Positions 42,502 to 51,150 of a DNA stretch of 64,000 bases are shown piece after piece. Location of the stretch: NCBI RefSeq assembly GCF_014897585.1, contig NZ_JABUXW010000022.1:1-64000 (forward strand), read 5' to 3'. How positions within the stretch are numbered: the stretch's first letter is position 1; every line of letters starts with the position of its first letter. The stretch is from Brachybacterium tyrofermentans. GTDB taxonomy: Bacteria > Actinomycetota > Actinomycetes > Actinomycetales > Dermabacteraceae. The translations under genes were made by a program, and so were the position numbers. Below the pieces are notes generated by a model. It did not search any database and was not told the DNA's origin. It saw only the letters and a list, made by a program, of their open reading frames with translations.

Positions 42502-42739
42502 GGGCGCGCCCTTCCGGCCCCCGGCGGCCCGTCCCCAGCGGCACGTGCCGTCGCAGCCCTCGCCGGCCACCTCGCGGTCCGCCGCTCGGATCGGTCACCT
42601 CTTCCTGTCGTGACCTCGGACAACTCCGATTCCCGGGCAGGCAGGCCGCGACTATCGTGGGAGGCCACTCCACACTGCGGAGCCCGCGCTCGACGCGCAC
42701 CGGTCCGGTGCGCCCTGCCGGGCCCTGGAAAGGCTCACC

Positions 42740-44311
42740 GTGATCGACGTCCTCGAGGGGAGCCCGCTCCTCACGCTGTTCCTGGTCGTCGCCTCGGGAG
42801 CCGTGCTGGGAGCGATCCCCTTCGGCCGCGTGCGCTTCGGCGCCGCCGGCGCCCTGTTCACCGGTCTCGCCCTCTCGGCGGCCGCCCCGCATCTCGGCGC
42901 CGGGATGGACATCGTGCAGTCCCTGGGCCTGGCCCTGTTCGTGTACACCGTCGGGATCGCTGCCGGCGCCGCCTTCTTCAGCTCGCTGAACAAGCAGCTG
43001 CCGCTGCTGGCCGCGGCCACCGCCAGCACCGTCCTCGCCGCCGTCGCCACGATCGTGCTGGGGCGCGTGCTGGGCCTGGCCCAGGATCTCTCGCTGGGCC
43101 TGTTCACCGGCGCGCTCACCGCGGCCCCGGCCCTGGACGCCGCCGGCCGCGTGACCGGCACGTCGGCCCCGTCGGTCGGCTACGCCTTCGGCTACCCGAT
43201 CGGCGTGATCGTGGGGATCGTGCTGGTCTCCACCGTCGTCTCCCGCAGCTGGCCGGGCCGTAAGGACACCCCGGCCCTCGCCGGGACCAGCCTGGACTCC
43301 ACGACCGTGAAGGTGCTGCACCCGGTGAACCTGCGCGACGTCCCGCAGTGGCATGAGCAGCAGGTGCGCTTCTCCTACCTGCGCCGCGACGGCCGCGTAC
43401 GGGTGATCGTGCCGGGGGAGGACCTCCTGGCGGGAGACGAGGTGGTCGCCGTGGGCATGCCCGAGGCGGTCGGTGCCGTCACCGAGGTGCTCGGGGAGCG
43501 CAGCGACCGCCACGTCGCCCATGACCGCTCGCTCGTGGAGTTCACCCGCCTCACCGTCTCCAACCCCGATCTGGCCTCGCGGTCGATCGCCGAGTTGAAC
43601 CTGCCGGTGCGCTTCGGGGCCGTGGTCACCCGGGTGCGGCGCGGCGACCTCGAGCTGCTGGCCCGCGACGACCTGGTGCTCGAGCCCGGGGACCGCATTG
43701 CCGTGGTCGTGGACCGCTCCAAGCTCGACGACGTCCACGCACTGCTCGGGGACTCCGACCGCAAGGCCAGCGAGCTCGACGTGCTCTCCCTGGGCCTCGG
43801 CCTGGTGCTCGGCTTCGCACTGGGCCTGGTCACCTTGCCGATGCCCGGCGGGGGCAGCTTCTCCCTGGGGCCCGCTGCCGGGCCGCTCCTGGTGGGCATG
43901 GTGCTGGGCGCCCTGCGCCGCACCGGCCCCGTGGTGTGGGCCCTGCCGGGCAGCGCCAACATCACGCTGCGTCAGCTGGGCCTGCTGCTCTTCCTCGCCG
44001 GCCTGGGCCTGACCGCGGGGCCCGACGTCGCCGCGGTGCTCACCTCGCCCGATGCGTGGCGGGCCGCCGTGCTCTCGGCGATCGTCGCCGTGCTGAGCTG
44101 TGTGGTGCTGCTGGTCGCTGCCCGCTGGATCCTGGACCTCTCCGCCCCGCGTGCGGCCGGCGCCGTCGCCGGCTTCCTCGGCCAGCCTGCGGTGCTCGAT
44201 GCCGCGAACTCCAAGAGGGCCGACGAGCGCATCGAGACGGCCTACGCCACGCTCTTCGCCTTCTCCATCGTGGTGAAGATCGTGCTGGTCCCGGTGATCT
44301 GGAACCTCTGA
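42740..44311 (+). CDS. AspT/YidE-type transporter with TrkA-C domains
   Basis: 523 residues in two membrane halves separated by a soluble middle. The first half has LVVASGAVLGAIPFGRVRFGAAGALFTGLAL and GLFTGALTAAPALDAA; the centre has two TrkA-C-like domains (LEFTRLTVSNPDLASRSIAELNLPVRFGAVVTRVRRGDLELLARDDLVLEPGDRIAVV); the second half has LGLGLVLGFALGLVTLPMPGGGSFSLGPAAGPLLVGMVLG and GFLGQPAVLDAANS. This is the AspT/YbjL exchanger layout (aspartate/alanine or similar dicarboxylate antiport). GTG 42740 follows GGAAAGG. Confidence 0.9.
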   Translation: MIDVLEGSPLLTLFLVVASGAVLGAIPFGRVRFGAAGALFTGLALSAAAPHLGAGMDIVQSLGLALFVYTVGIAAGAAFFSSLNKQLPLLAAATASTVLAAVATIVLGRVLGLAQDLSLGLFTGALTAAPALDAAGRVTGTSAPSVGYAFGYPIGVIVGIVLVSTVVSRSWPGRKDTPALAGTSLDSTTVKVLHPVNLRDVPQWHEQQVRFSYLRRDGRVRVIVPGEDLLAGDEVVAVGMPEAVGAVTEVLGERSDRHVAHDRSLVEFTRLTVSNPDLASRSIAELNLPVRFGAVVTRVRRGDLELLARDDLVLEPGDRIAVVVDRSKLDDVHALLGDSDRKASELDVLSLGLGLVLGFALGLVTLPMPGGGSFSLGPAAGPLLVGMVLGALRRTGPVVWALPGSANITLRQLGLLLFLAGLGLTAGPDVAAVLTSPDAWRAAVLSAIVAVLSCVVLLVAARWILDLSAPRAAGAVAGFLGQPAVLDAANSKRADERIETAYATLFAFSIVVKIVLVPVIWNL

Positions 44312-44318
44312 GCGGTCG

Positions 44319-44353
44319 CAGCGGCACGGCCTGGCACACAGGCCGTGCCGCTG
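44319..44353. terminator. Bidirectional terminator between AspT-like gene and Gfo/Idh (5)
   Basis: CAGCGGCACGGCCTG (44319-44333) and CAGGCCGTGCCGCTG (44339-44353) form a perfect 15-bp stem with a 5-nt loop. Confidence 0.8.
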
Positions 44354-44366
44354 ATGGACCAGGTGC

Positions 44367-45467
44367 TCAGGCGGTGACGCGGACGTCCTGCAGCTCGACC
44401 GCCTCGGGGCGGGCCACGGTGCTGGCCACCTCGACGCGGGTGCCGTTGCGAGCGGATTCGAGCACCGCGTTCATCACCTCGAGCACGTGCTGGCCGAGCT
44501 CGCCGCTGGCCCGCAGCGCCTCGCCGCGCACGGCCATGTCCTGCAGGCCGATGCCGCGTGCGACGCCCTGGTAGCCGCCAGCTACGGGCAGGGTCTCCCA
44601 GTCCTCGCCGCCCAGCCGCTTGACCTCGACGTCGCCGTCGAAGCGGTTGGGATCCGGCACGGCGAGCGTCCCGGTGGTGCCGTGGACCTCGATCGGATGG
44701 GCCGCGGTCGCGACGCCGTCGAAGCTCATGATGAGCGTGGTGAGCGCGCCGCTCTCATGGACCAGCACGCCGGTGACGTGCGTTTCCGTGGTGACGGGGA
44801 TGATCTCGCCCTCGCGGGGGCCCGAGCCGATGGTGCGCTCGGTGCGCAGGCGGCTGCCCGCCCCGATCACCTCGGCGACCGGACCCAGCAGGGTGACCAG
44901 GGAGTGGATGTAGTACGGACCCATGTCCAGCAGGGGGCCGCCGCCGGGCACGTAGTAGAAGTCCGGCTGAGGGTGCCAGCGCTCGTGGCCCGGCGTGACC
45001 ATGGTGGCCACGGCCGCGATCGGGGTGCCAATCTCGCCGGCGTCGATCGCGACCCGGGCGGTCTGGGTGCCGGTGCCGAGCACGGTGTCCGGCGCGCTCC
45101 CGGTGAGCACCCCGGCCTGGCGCGCCGCAGCGAGAACCTCGGCGCCCTCCTCGGTGGTCACCGCGAACGGCTTCTCCGAGTAGACGTTCTTCCCGCCGGC
45201 GATCGCCCGCAGGTCCACGTCGGCGTGCGCCGCGGGGATGGTGAGGTTCAGGACGGTGTCCACCTCGGGGTCGGCGAGGAGCTCATCGACGCTCAGCACG
45301 CGCACACCCTCCCGCCCCTCGGCGGCGGCCTCGGCGCGGGCGGGATCGAGATCCGCGACCGCGACGAGCTGCACGTCCGGCAGCTCGTCGAAGCTCGCCA
45401 GGTACTGCCGCGAGATGACCCCGCAGCCGATCATGCCGATCCGCATCGGCGCTGCCGCCGCGCTCAT
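44367..45467 (-). CDS. Gfo/Idh/MocA family oxidoreductase (5)
   Basis: 366 residues. Rossmann loop IGMIGCGVISRQYLASFDEL, catalytic Lys in NVYSEKPFAVTTEE and the substrate-domain stretch GGGPLLDMGPYYIHSLVTLLG (Asp and His present). It is the last gene of a three-gene operon: Gfo/Idh (6), ThuA, Gfo/Idh (5), joined by 4-bp ATGA overlaps. ATG 45467 is used because it overlaps the stop of ThuA. ThuA plus Gfo/Idh sets are known from pathways that oxidise a sugar to its 3-keto form and process it. Confidence 0.9.
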   Translation of the reverse strand: MSAAAAPMRIGMIGCGVISRQYLASFDELPDVQLVAVADLDPARAEAAAEGREGVRVLSVDELLADPEVDTVLNLTIPAAHADVDLRAIAGGKNVYSEKPFAVTTEEGAEVLAAARQAGVLTGSAPDTVLGTGTQTARVAIDAGEIGTPIAAVATMVTPGHERWHPQPDFYYVPGGGPLLDMGPYYIHSLVTLLGPVAEVIGAGSRLRTERTIGSGPREGEIIPVTTETHVTGVLVHESGALTTLIMSFDGVATAAHPIEVHGTTGTLAVPDPNRFDGDVEVKRLGGEDWETLPVAGGYQGVARGIGLQDMAVRGEALRASGELGQHVLEVMNAVLESARNGTRVEVASTVARPEAVELQDVRVTA

Positions 45468-46306
45468 CGGGTGGCTCCGTGCGCATCGTCCGAGCGCTCG
45501 CCGCCCTGTGCGGTCGCGGCGTGTCCGCCGGTGCGGTGCTCGCCATAGGGCTGCTCGCTGCCGCGCGCCGCCCACAGCAGGCCGCGCTCGATCACCGTGC
45601 GCACGTTCTCGTCCTCGAGCACCTCGACCCGGTGCCCGGGGGTGGAGACGAAGATCCGGCCCTCGCCCCACTGGCGCGTCCAGAGCGCCGGGGAGGTGAG
45701 CGGGCGGTCCCACGGGTCCCACTCGCGCACCTTCTGCGTGGTGGTCGCGAGCACGTCGATGTAGTCGTCGCTGAGCACCCAGTACTGCTCGGTGACCAGG
45801 TCGAAGTCGCTGATGCCCCGGGTGATCGGGTGCTCGGCGGCGGCCGGCAGCATGTTCACCGTGTAGGGCACGTAGTTGTCGGCCTGCTCGCCCGTGCGCT
45901 CATCGGGGTGCTTGCCGGGGTGGCAGCCGAACTGGCCGCCGATCAGGGTGAGGTAGTCGGAGTTGTTGCGGTAGCTGTCGGCGATGCCGCCGTGCCAGCC
46001 GGCCAGGCCCGTGCCCGCCTCGACGGCCGCGCGCAGCCCCTCGAACTCCTCCTTCTCGATGGTGTTCATGGTGTTGCACTGGAGGATGAGATCGACCGTG
46101 GCCATGTACTCGGCGTCGGCGTAGATCGCGGGGGAGTCCTCGATCCGCACTGTGAAGCCGTTCTCCTCGAGGAAGGGGATGAACAGGTCGGTCGCCTCGA
46201 CCGGCTGGTGCCCGTCCCAGCCGCCGCGGACCACGAGGGCCGTGCGGTCGCTCGGCGGGGCGACGACGAAGGTGCTGGTCGAGGCGGTCGTCTGGGGGTC
46301 TGTCAT
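45464..46306 (-). CDS. ThuA-domain protein (glutamine-amidotransferase-like fold)
   Basis: 280 residues. The ThuA pattern is seen: TALVVRGGWDGHQPVEATDLFIPFLEENGFTVRIEDSP, GLAGWHGGIADSYRNNSDYLTLIGGQFGCHPG, and the C-terminal VREWDPWDRPLTSPALWTRQWGEGRIFVSTPGH. The first strand with GGWDGHQP, HGGIAD and the HP dipeptide are conserved in the trehalose-utilisation ThuA family, whose enzymatic role is not well fixed; in trehalose pathways ThuA and the Gfo/Idh ThuB work together on 3-keto sugars. It overlaps both neighbours by 4 bp (ATGA), strong evidence for one transcript. Terminal tail is low-complexity. Confidence 0.85.
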   Translation of the reverse strand: MTDPQTTASTSTFVVAPPSDRTALVVRGGWDGHQPVEATDLFIPFLEENGFTVRIEDSPAIYADAEYMATVDLILQCNTMNTIEKEEFEGLRAAVEAGTGLAGWHGGIADSYRNNSDYLTLIGGQFGCHPGKHPDERTGEQADNYVPYTVNMLPAAAEHPITRGISDFDLVTEQYWVLSDDYIDVLATTTQKVREWDPWDRPLTSPALWTRQWGEGRIFVSTPGHRVEVLEDENVRTVIERGLLWAARGSEQPYGEHRTGGHAATAQGGERSDDAHGATR

Positions 46307-47595
46307 CGGGTGCGCTCCTGCGACGTGGTGGTCTGTGAGGTCTGTGAGGTCTGTGAGGTCTGTGAGGTCTGTGCGGTGGTGTCGGGGGCCGACGGGTCGA
46401 CACCCCGCCAGCGGGAGCCGTCGGCCGAGCTGGCCTCGACGGCGGCGAGGACGCGCTGCACCTGCAGCGCCTCCTGGAAGGAGGGGGAGGGGTCGGTGCC
46501 CTCGCCGATCGCCCGCACGAGGTCCGCGATCTCGTGCGTGAAGGTGTGCTCGTAGCCCAGGCCGTGGCCCGTGGGCCACCAGGCCGCGGCATAGGGATGC
46601 TCCGGCTCGGTGGTGAGCACGCGGGTGAAGCCCTGCCGGCCGGCGCCGGCCGTGGCGTCGTAGATCTCCAGCTCGTTCATGCGCTCGAAGTCGAAGGCGA
46701 TCGATCCCGTCGAGCCGTTGATCTCCACGCGCATGGCGTTCTTGCGGCCCTGCGCCATGCGGGTCGCCTCGAAGGAGCCGAGCACCCCGCTGTCGAAGCG
46801 GGCGGTGAACAGGGCGACGTCGTCGACGGTGACCTGCTGACGCTCGCCGGAGAGGTCGCCCTTGCCGCCGAGGCCCTGCATGTCCCCGGCCGCGGGACGG
46901 GTGGGGACGACGGTCTCGAGGATGCCGGAGACCGCGGTGATGTCCTGCCCGGAGATCCACTGGGCGAGGTCGATGATGTGGGCACCGATGTCGCCGAGAG
47001 CGCCGGAGCCGGCCTTGTCCTTGTCCAGGCGCCAGGTCATCGGCGCGTCGGCGTCGGAGAGCCAGTCCTGCAGGTACTGGGCACGGACCTGGCGGATCTC
47101 GCCCACCGCGCCCTCGTCGACGAGCTGGCGCGCGTAGGCCAGCGCCGGGGTGCGGCGGTAGGAGAAGCCGCAGATGCTGCGGACGCCGCGGTTGCTCGCC
47201 TCGCTCGCGGCGGCGGCCATCTCCGCCGATTCCTCGACCGAGTTCGCGAGCGGCTTCTCGCACAGCACGTGCTTGCCGGCGGCGAGCGCGGCCATCGCGA
47301 TCTCGAAGTGCGTGTCACCAGGGGTGCAGATGTCGATGACGTCGATCTCGGGATCCTCGACGAGGTCCTGCCACCGGGTGGTGGTCTGCTCGAAGCCGTA
47401 GCGCTCGGCCGCTGCGACCAGGGCGCTCTCGGTGCGCCCGGCGAGGGTGCGCAGCACGGGGGTCAGCGGGAGGTCGAAGAAACGGTGGGCGGTGCGCCAG
47501 GCGTGGGAATGGGCGGCACCCATGAAGCCGTAGCCGACCATGCCGACGCGCAGCGGTCGGGGGGAAGGGGATGGGGCGGTCACTGCTGGTGTCAC
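46303..47595 (-). CDS. Gfo/Idh/MocA family oxidoreductase (6)
   Basis: 430 residues. Rossmann loop VGMVGYGFMGAAHSHAWRTA, EKP motif in HVLCEKPLANSVEESAEM, and substrate domain SGALGDIGAHIIDLAQWISG with the conserved Asp/His. The C-terminus carries a tandem SQT repeat (from 46332-46376). The start is uncertain: GTG 47595 (VTPAVTAPS) has GAGGAG two bases before it; GTG 47583 or 47658 are alternatives. First gene of the Gfo/Idh, ThuA, Gfo/Idh operon, 166 bp downstream of an operator that also lies before the binding-protein operon at 50.98 kb. Confidence 0.85.
   Translation of the reverse strand: MTPAVTAPSPSPRPLRVGMVGYGFMGAAHSHAWRTAHRFFDLPLTPVLRTLAGRTESALVAAAERYGFEQTTTRWQDLVEDPEIDVIDICTPGDTHFEIAMAALAAGKHVLCEKPLANSVEESAEMAAAASEASNRGVRSICGFSYRRTPALAYARQLVDEGAVGEIRQVRAQYLQDWLSDADAPMTWRLDKDKAGSGALGDIGAHIIDLAQWISGQDITAVSGILETVVPTRPAAGDMQGLGGKGDLSGERQQVTVDDVALFTARFDSGVLGSFEATRMAQGRKNAMRVEINGSTGSIAFDFERMNELEIYDATAGAGRQGFTRVLTTEPEHPYAAAWWPTGHGLGYEHTFTHEIADLVRAIGEGTDPSPSFQEALQVQRVLAAVEASSADGSRWRGVDPSAPDTTAQTSQTSQTSQTSQTTTSQERTR
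46332..46376. repeat. 9-bp tandem repeat within the Gfo/Idh (6) C-terminus
   Basis: TCTGTGAGG occurs four times perfectly and once with one change. On the minus strand it encodes SQT repeats near the C-terminus. Nine-bp units keep the frame, so variation in unit number would be tolerated. Confidence 0.9.
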
Positions 47596-47760
47596 GACTC
47601 CTCGAAGAGCGGATGGTGGGGCGGGACCGGGGCCGTCCGGAACGGGTGCTCCGGGCACTCCTGGCGGCCGACGAGCAGGTGGCGCAGGGTCGTGGTGGTG
47701 GTCTGCGCTCGGTGTCGACGGTGACTCGGAGAGGCCTCGGGACGAGGCGGACCGGCCCTG

Positions 47761-47779
47761 GTAAGGGTCTTTAACTTAT
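47761..47779. promoter_or_regulatory. Operator of the Gfo/Idh-ThuA operon (shared type)
   Basis: GTAAGGGTCTTTAACTTAT has the same 6-7-6 half-site layout as GTAAGTGTCGTTAACTTAC at 51046-51064, identical in 16 of 19 positions. It lies 166 bp upstream of the Gfo/Idh (6) start. Confidence 0.65.
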
Positions 47780-47857
47780 AAAGGGAACGGCGGCGGGTCA
47801 AGAGCGGCTCGCGCCATGGCGCGGCCGGGACCGGGCCCGTCGTCGGCGGGAGTCAGG

Positions 47858-48670
47858 TCATTTGCTGGAGCCGGCCGTCATGCCGCTGACCAGGTACCGG
47901 CGACCGAAGGCGTAGAGCAGGATGATCGGAATGGACGAGAGGATCACGGCGGCCATGACCACCGGGACGTTCGTGGCGTACTCGCCCTGGAAGCTCCACA
48001 GCGCCAGGGGCAGCGTGCGCTTGTCGGGGCTCTGGGTGAGGATCAGGGGGAACAGGAAGCCGTTCCACGACATGAGCGCCTGGTAGACGGCCACCGTGAC
48101 GATCGCCGGCTGGCAGATGGGCAGCGCGAGGCGCCACATCTTCTGCCATTCGGTGCAGCCGTCGATGTCCATCGCCTCGAACAGCTCGCGCGGCACGTCC
48201 CGGAGCGCGTTGGAGATGATCAGGACGCTCAGCGGCAGGCCGAAGGCGATGCCCGGCAGCATGAGCGCGACGAGGGAGTCGTACATGTGCATCCGGATGA
48301 TCAGCAGATAGATCGGGACGATCGTGGCCTGCACCGGGATCGCCAGACCCAGCAGGAACAGGCTGCGCACGGGGCTGAAGAAGCGATGCCCGCTGCGCAC
48401 GATCGAGAACGACGCCATGAACGCCATCCCGACCAGGGGGATCACCGTGCCGAGCGCGACGAGCACGCTGTTGAGCAGGTACATCGCGAAGTCGGCTTCG
48501 AGCACCGCGGTGAAGTTCTCGAACGCGAGCTTCGGGGAGGGCATCACCGGGTTCGAGCCGAAGTACGTGTTGATCGACTTCAGGCTCGTGATCGCGACGA
48601 AGTAGAGCGGCAGGATGGCGATGACCAGCCAGACCCAGCCGAAGGCGCCTCCGATCCAGTTCCTTCTCAT
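47858..48670 (-). CDS. Sugar ABC transporter permease, MalG type (2)
   Basis: 270 residues, six membrane segments. EAA loop: ELFEAMDIDGCTEWQKMWRLALPICQPAIVTVAVYQALMSWNGFLFPLILTQ. N-terminus RRNWIGGAFGWVWLVIAILPLYFVAITSL. ATG 48670 is one base before the stop of the second permease on the same strand. It is close to the first system's permease (36 kb) in sequence, which suggests an old duplication of the cassette. Confidence 0.9.
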   Translation of the reverse strand: MRRNWIGGAFGWVWLVIAILPLYFVAITSLKSINTYFGSNPVMPSPKLAFENFTAVLEADFAMYLLNSVLVALGTVIPLVGMAFMASFSIVRSGHRFFSPVRSLFLLGLAIPVQATIVPIYLLIIRMHMYDSLVALMLPGIAFGLPLSVLIISNALRDVPRELFEAMDIDGCTEWQKMWRLALPICQPAIVTVAVYQALMSWNGFLFPLILTQSPDKRTLPLALWSFQGEYATNVPVVMAAVILSSIPIILLYAFGRRYLVSGMTAGSSK

Positions 48671-48671
48671 C

Positions 48672-49652
48672 TCAGGCTCCTTCCATCTGGCTCGCGGAGG
48701 CATCCTTGCCGCCGAGCCGCTGCACCGCGAGCGCCAGGCCCAGCCCGAGGACCACGAGGATCACGGCCAGGCTGCTCGCGACGCCCATCTCGTTGCCGCG
48801 GAATCCGGTGAGGTACATGTCCAGCGGCAGGATCCGGGTGGACTTGCCGGGCCCGCCCTGGGTGAGCACGAAGATGATGTCGAAGTAGGTCAGGGCGCCC
48901 ACCACCATCAGCGTCGAGCTGGTGATCAGCGTGTACTTGAGCTGGGGCAGGGTGATCGAGAAGAACTGCCGCACCCGGCCGGCGCCGTCGATCTGCGCCG
49001 CCTCGTACATCGTCTGCGGGATCTGTCGCACGGCGCCCTGGTAGATCAGCGTGTGGAAGGGGATGAACTGCCACGCGATGATCGCCAGGAGCACCACCCA
49101 GACGAGGAAGGAGTCGCCGAGCCAGTTCTGCTTGAGGAAGGCCAGGTTCAGTCCGCTGGGGATGCCGAAGTTCGGGTCCAGCAGCGATTTGAAGGTGATC
49201 GCGATGGCTGCGGAGGAGAGCAGCATGGGCAGGAAGTACATCACCGCGAGGACGTTGCGGTACTTCTGCTGCCCGGCGAGGAAGGTGCCCAGCAGGATGC
49301 TCAGCGGGGTCTGCAGCAACCAGGTGGCCGCGATCATGAAGAGCACCAGCAGCAGGCCGTGCCAGGTGGTCTCTCGCGTCAGCGCGTCCTTCCAGCTGAC
49401 GAGCCCCGTGAACTCGATCGCCCCGATGCCGTTCCATGACGTGAAGGACAGCACCACCACGCCCAGCAGCGGCAGCACCGCGAAGACCAGGAAGAAGAGC
49501 AGGGCGGGGAGGGCGAAGAGCACGTGGGAGGTCATCAGCCGCTCCCGCTGCGATCGCACGGCTCCCGGGGAGCTCTCGGCGGCGTCCTGCCCGGGCGCGC
49601 GGCGGCGCCCGGGCATCGACGTGACCGCCGTCGGGTCGACGGAGGACACCAT
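48672..49652 (-). CDS. Sugar ABC transporter permease, MalF type (2)
   Basis: 326 residues: cytosolic Pro/Arg-rich tail, then six helices with EAA loop TMYEAAQIDGAGRVRQFFSITLPQLKYTLITSSTLMV. Start ATG 49652 lies 2 nt from the binding-protein stop. The loop wording (GAGRVRQFF.. for GAGRTRQFF..) is near identical to the first MalF-type permease, again indicating duplication. Confidence 0.9.
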   Translation of the reverse strand: MVSSVDPTAVTSMPGRRRAPGQDAAESSPGAVRSQRERLMTSHVLFALPALLFFLVFAVLPLLGVVVLSFTSWNGIGAIEFTGLVSWKDALTRETTWHGLLLVLFMIAATWLLQTPLSILLGTFLAGQQKYRNVLAVMYFLPMLLSSAAIAITFKSLLDPNFGIPSGLNLAFLKQNWLGDSFLVWVVLLAIIAWQFIPFHTLIYQGAVRQIPQTMYEAAQIDGAGRVRQFFSITLPQLKYTLITSSTLMVVGALTYFDIIFVLTQGGPGKSTRILPLDMYLTGFRGNEMGVASSLAVILVVLGLGLALAVQRLGGKDASASQMEGA

Positions 49653-49654
49653 GC

Positions 49655-50980
49655 TCAGGCCTCCAGGGTGGCGTTCATGTTCTCGGCGAACTGCTCGGGA
49701 CTGAGCTTTCCGAGGAACAGCTGTTCGGTGTTGACCAGGAGCTCCTCGGCCGCGGTGGGCTGCAGGGCCTGGTCCCAGGACTGGGTGAAGGACGGGGCGT
49801 CCTGCATCGAGGTGTAGACCCACTGCAGGTAGTCGGCGTCGTCGCTCGCGGCGAGGGCCTCGTCCTGGCCCTTCACGATGGGCACCGAGCCGGACTCGAT
49901 GAGCGCCTCCGAGACGGCGTCGGTCATGAGCCCCTCGGCGAAGAAGGCCTTCGCGACCGTCTTCTGCTCGTCGCTCGCGGAGGCGGACAGCGAGACGTAG
50001 CCGGCGGGGTTGCCCACGAGGTTCGCGAGCTCGCCCTTGCCGCCCTCGATGGTGGGGAAGGGCCCGTAGCCGAGACGGCCGTCCTGGACGAACGAGCCGC
50101 CCCCGGACTTCATGCCGCCGTAGGTCCAGCCGCCATGGAGCATCAGCGCGGCCTTGTCGGACCACATGAGCGCCTGGTCGGTGTTGGAGTCGGCGGCCAT
50201 GGACTCGAAGCCCTCCACGAAGGCCTTCGCCTCCAGGAGCTCCTCGACCTTCTTGCCCATCTCGACCACGGCGTCGTCGAGCCAGGAATCCGGCTCCCCG
50301 GCGGCGATCCTCGCGAACACGTCCGGGCCGCCCACGCGGTCCAGGAGGTACTCGAGCCACATCATCGAGGTCCACCGCGACTGGCCGGCCAGCGAGATGG
50401 GGGCGACGCCTGCGGAGTGCGCCTTCTCGATGGCGCCCAGGAGATCCTCCCAGCTCTCGGGGGCCTCGGCGCCGATGTTCTCGGGCACGGTCTTGTTGTG
50501 GAACAGGATGATCGGCTGGGCGGCGCCCGTGGGCATCGCGTAGACCTGCTCGTCGACGGTGGCCGCGGCCCAGACCGACTCGATGAACCTGTCCTTGACG
50601 TCGGTGTTCTCGCCGAGCCAGTCGGTGAGATCGTCGACCTGCTCCTCCTCGGCATAGGTGCGCAGGCCGCCGCCGCCCCAGCCGGTGATGACGGCGGGCG
50701 CCTCGCCGGCGCCGATGGCGGTGCGGATCTTCTGCTTGTAGGCGTCGTTCTGGAAGAACGTCAGCTCGATCGAGCCCTTGCCGAGCTCGTTGAACGCGGT
50801 GACGGTGTCCTCGGTGATGGTCTCGTTCGGCTCACCGCTGAGAGCCCAGTAGCCGGCGGAGTCGGCGCCCCCGCTTCCGGAGCCTCCGGGGCCGGAGGTC
50901 CCGCAGGCGGCGAGGCTGAGCGCGGAGAGCCCGGCGGCGGCGCCCAAGGCGGACCGGCGAGAAAGCTGGATGTTCTTCAT
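49655..50980 (-). CDS. Sugar ABC transporter substrate-binding lipoprotein (2)
   Basis: 441 residues. Lipobox LSLAACGTSG after a twin-Arg-like MKNIQLSRRSALGAAAG. The mature protein has the same order of motifs as binding protein (1): GEAPAVITGWGGGGLRTYAEE, ESWEDLLGAIEKAHSAGVAPISLAGQSRWTSMMWLEYLLDR and a C-terminal helix ending NATLEA. AGGAGTAGGTC precedes the start. It is controlled by the operator 51046-51064. The neighbouring ROK gene and xylA suggest xylose or xylo-oligosaccharides as ligand, but other pentoses are possible. Confidence 0.9.
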   Translation of the reverse strand: MKNIQLSRRSALGAAAGLSALSLAACGTSGPGGSGSGGADSAGYWALSGEPNETITEDTVTAFNELGKGSIELTFFQNDAYKQKIRTAIGAGEAPAVITGWGGGGLRTYAEEEQVDDLTDWLGENTDVKDRFIESVWAAATVDEQVYAMPTGAAQPIILFHNKTVPENIGAEAPESWEDLLGAIEKAHSAGVAPISLAGQSRWTSMMWLEYLLDRVGGPDVFARIAAGEPDSWLDDAVVEMGKKVEELLEAKAFVEGFESMAADSNTDQALMWSDKAALMLHGGWTYGGMKSGGGSFVQDGRLGYGPFPTIEGGKGELANLVGNPAGYVSLSASASDEQKTVAKAFFAEGLMTDAVSEALIESGSVPIVKGQDEALAASDDADYLQWVYTSMQDAPSFTQSWDQALQPTAAEELLVNTEQLFLGKLSPEQFAENMNATLEA

Positions 50981-51045
50981 GACCTACTCCTGATGTCGAC
51001 GGTGACGGGGTGCAGCGGCCAGTGGGTGTGACGGAACTCACCCGG

Positions 51046-51064
51046 GTAAGTGTCGTTAACTTAC
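51046..51064. promoter_or_regulatory. Operator upstream of the binding-protein operon (2)
   Basis: GTAAGT and ACTTAC (51046-51051, 51059-51064) form a perfect inverted repeat with a 7-bp spacer. It matches the site at 47761 in 16 of 19 positions. It lies between the binding protein and the ROK regulator gene. Confidence 0.7.
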
Positions 51065-51150
51065 AAACCGGGGTGCGTCGGGTCAAGACAGGATGCGCAA
51101 TCGATATGCGTGTCGGCGACCCGTGGGCCGACGGGCCTCGGGTGGCCCGG

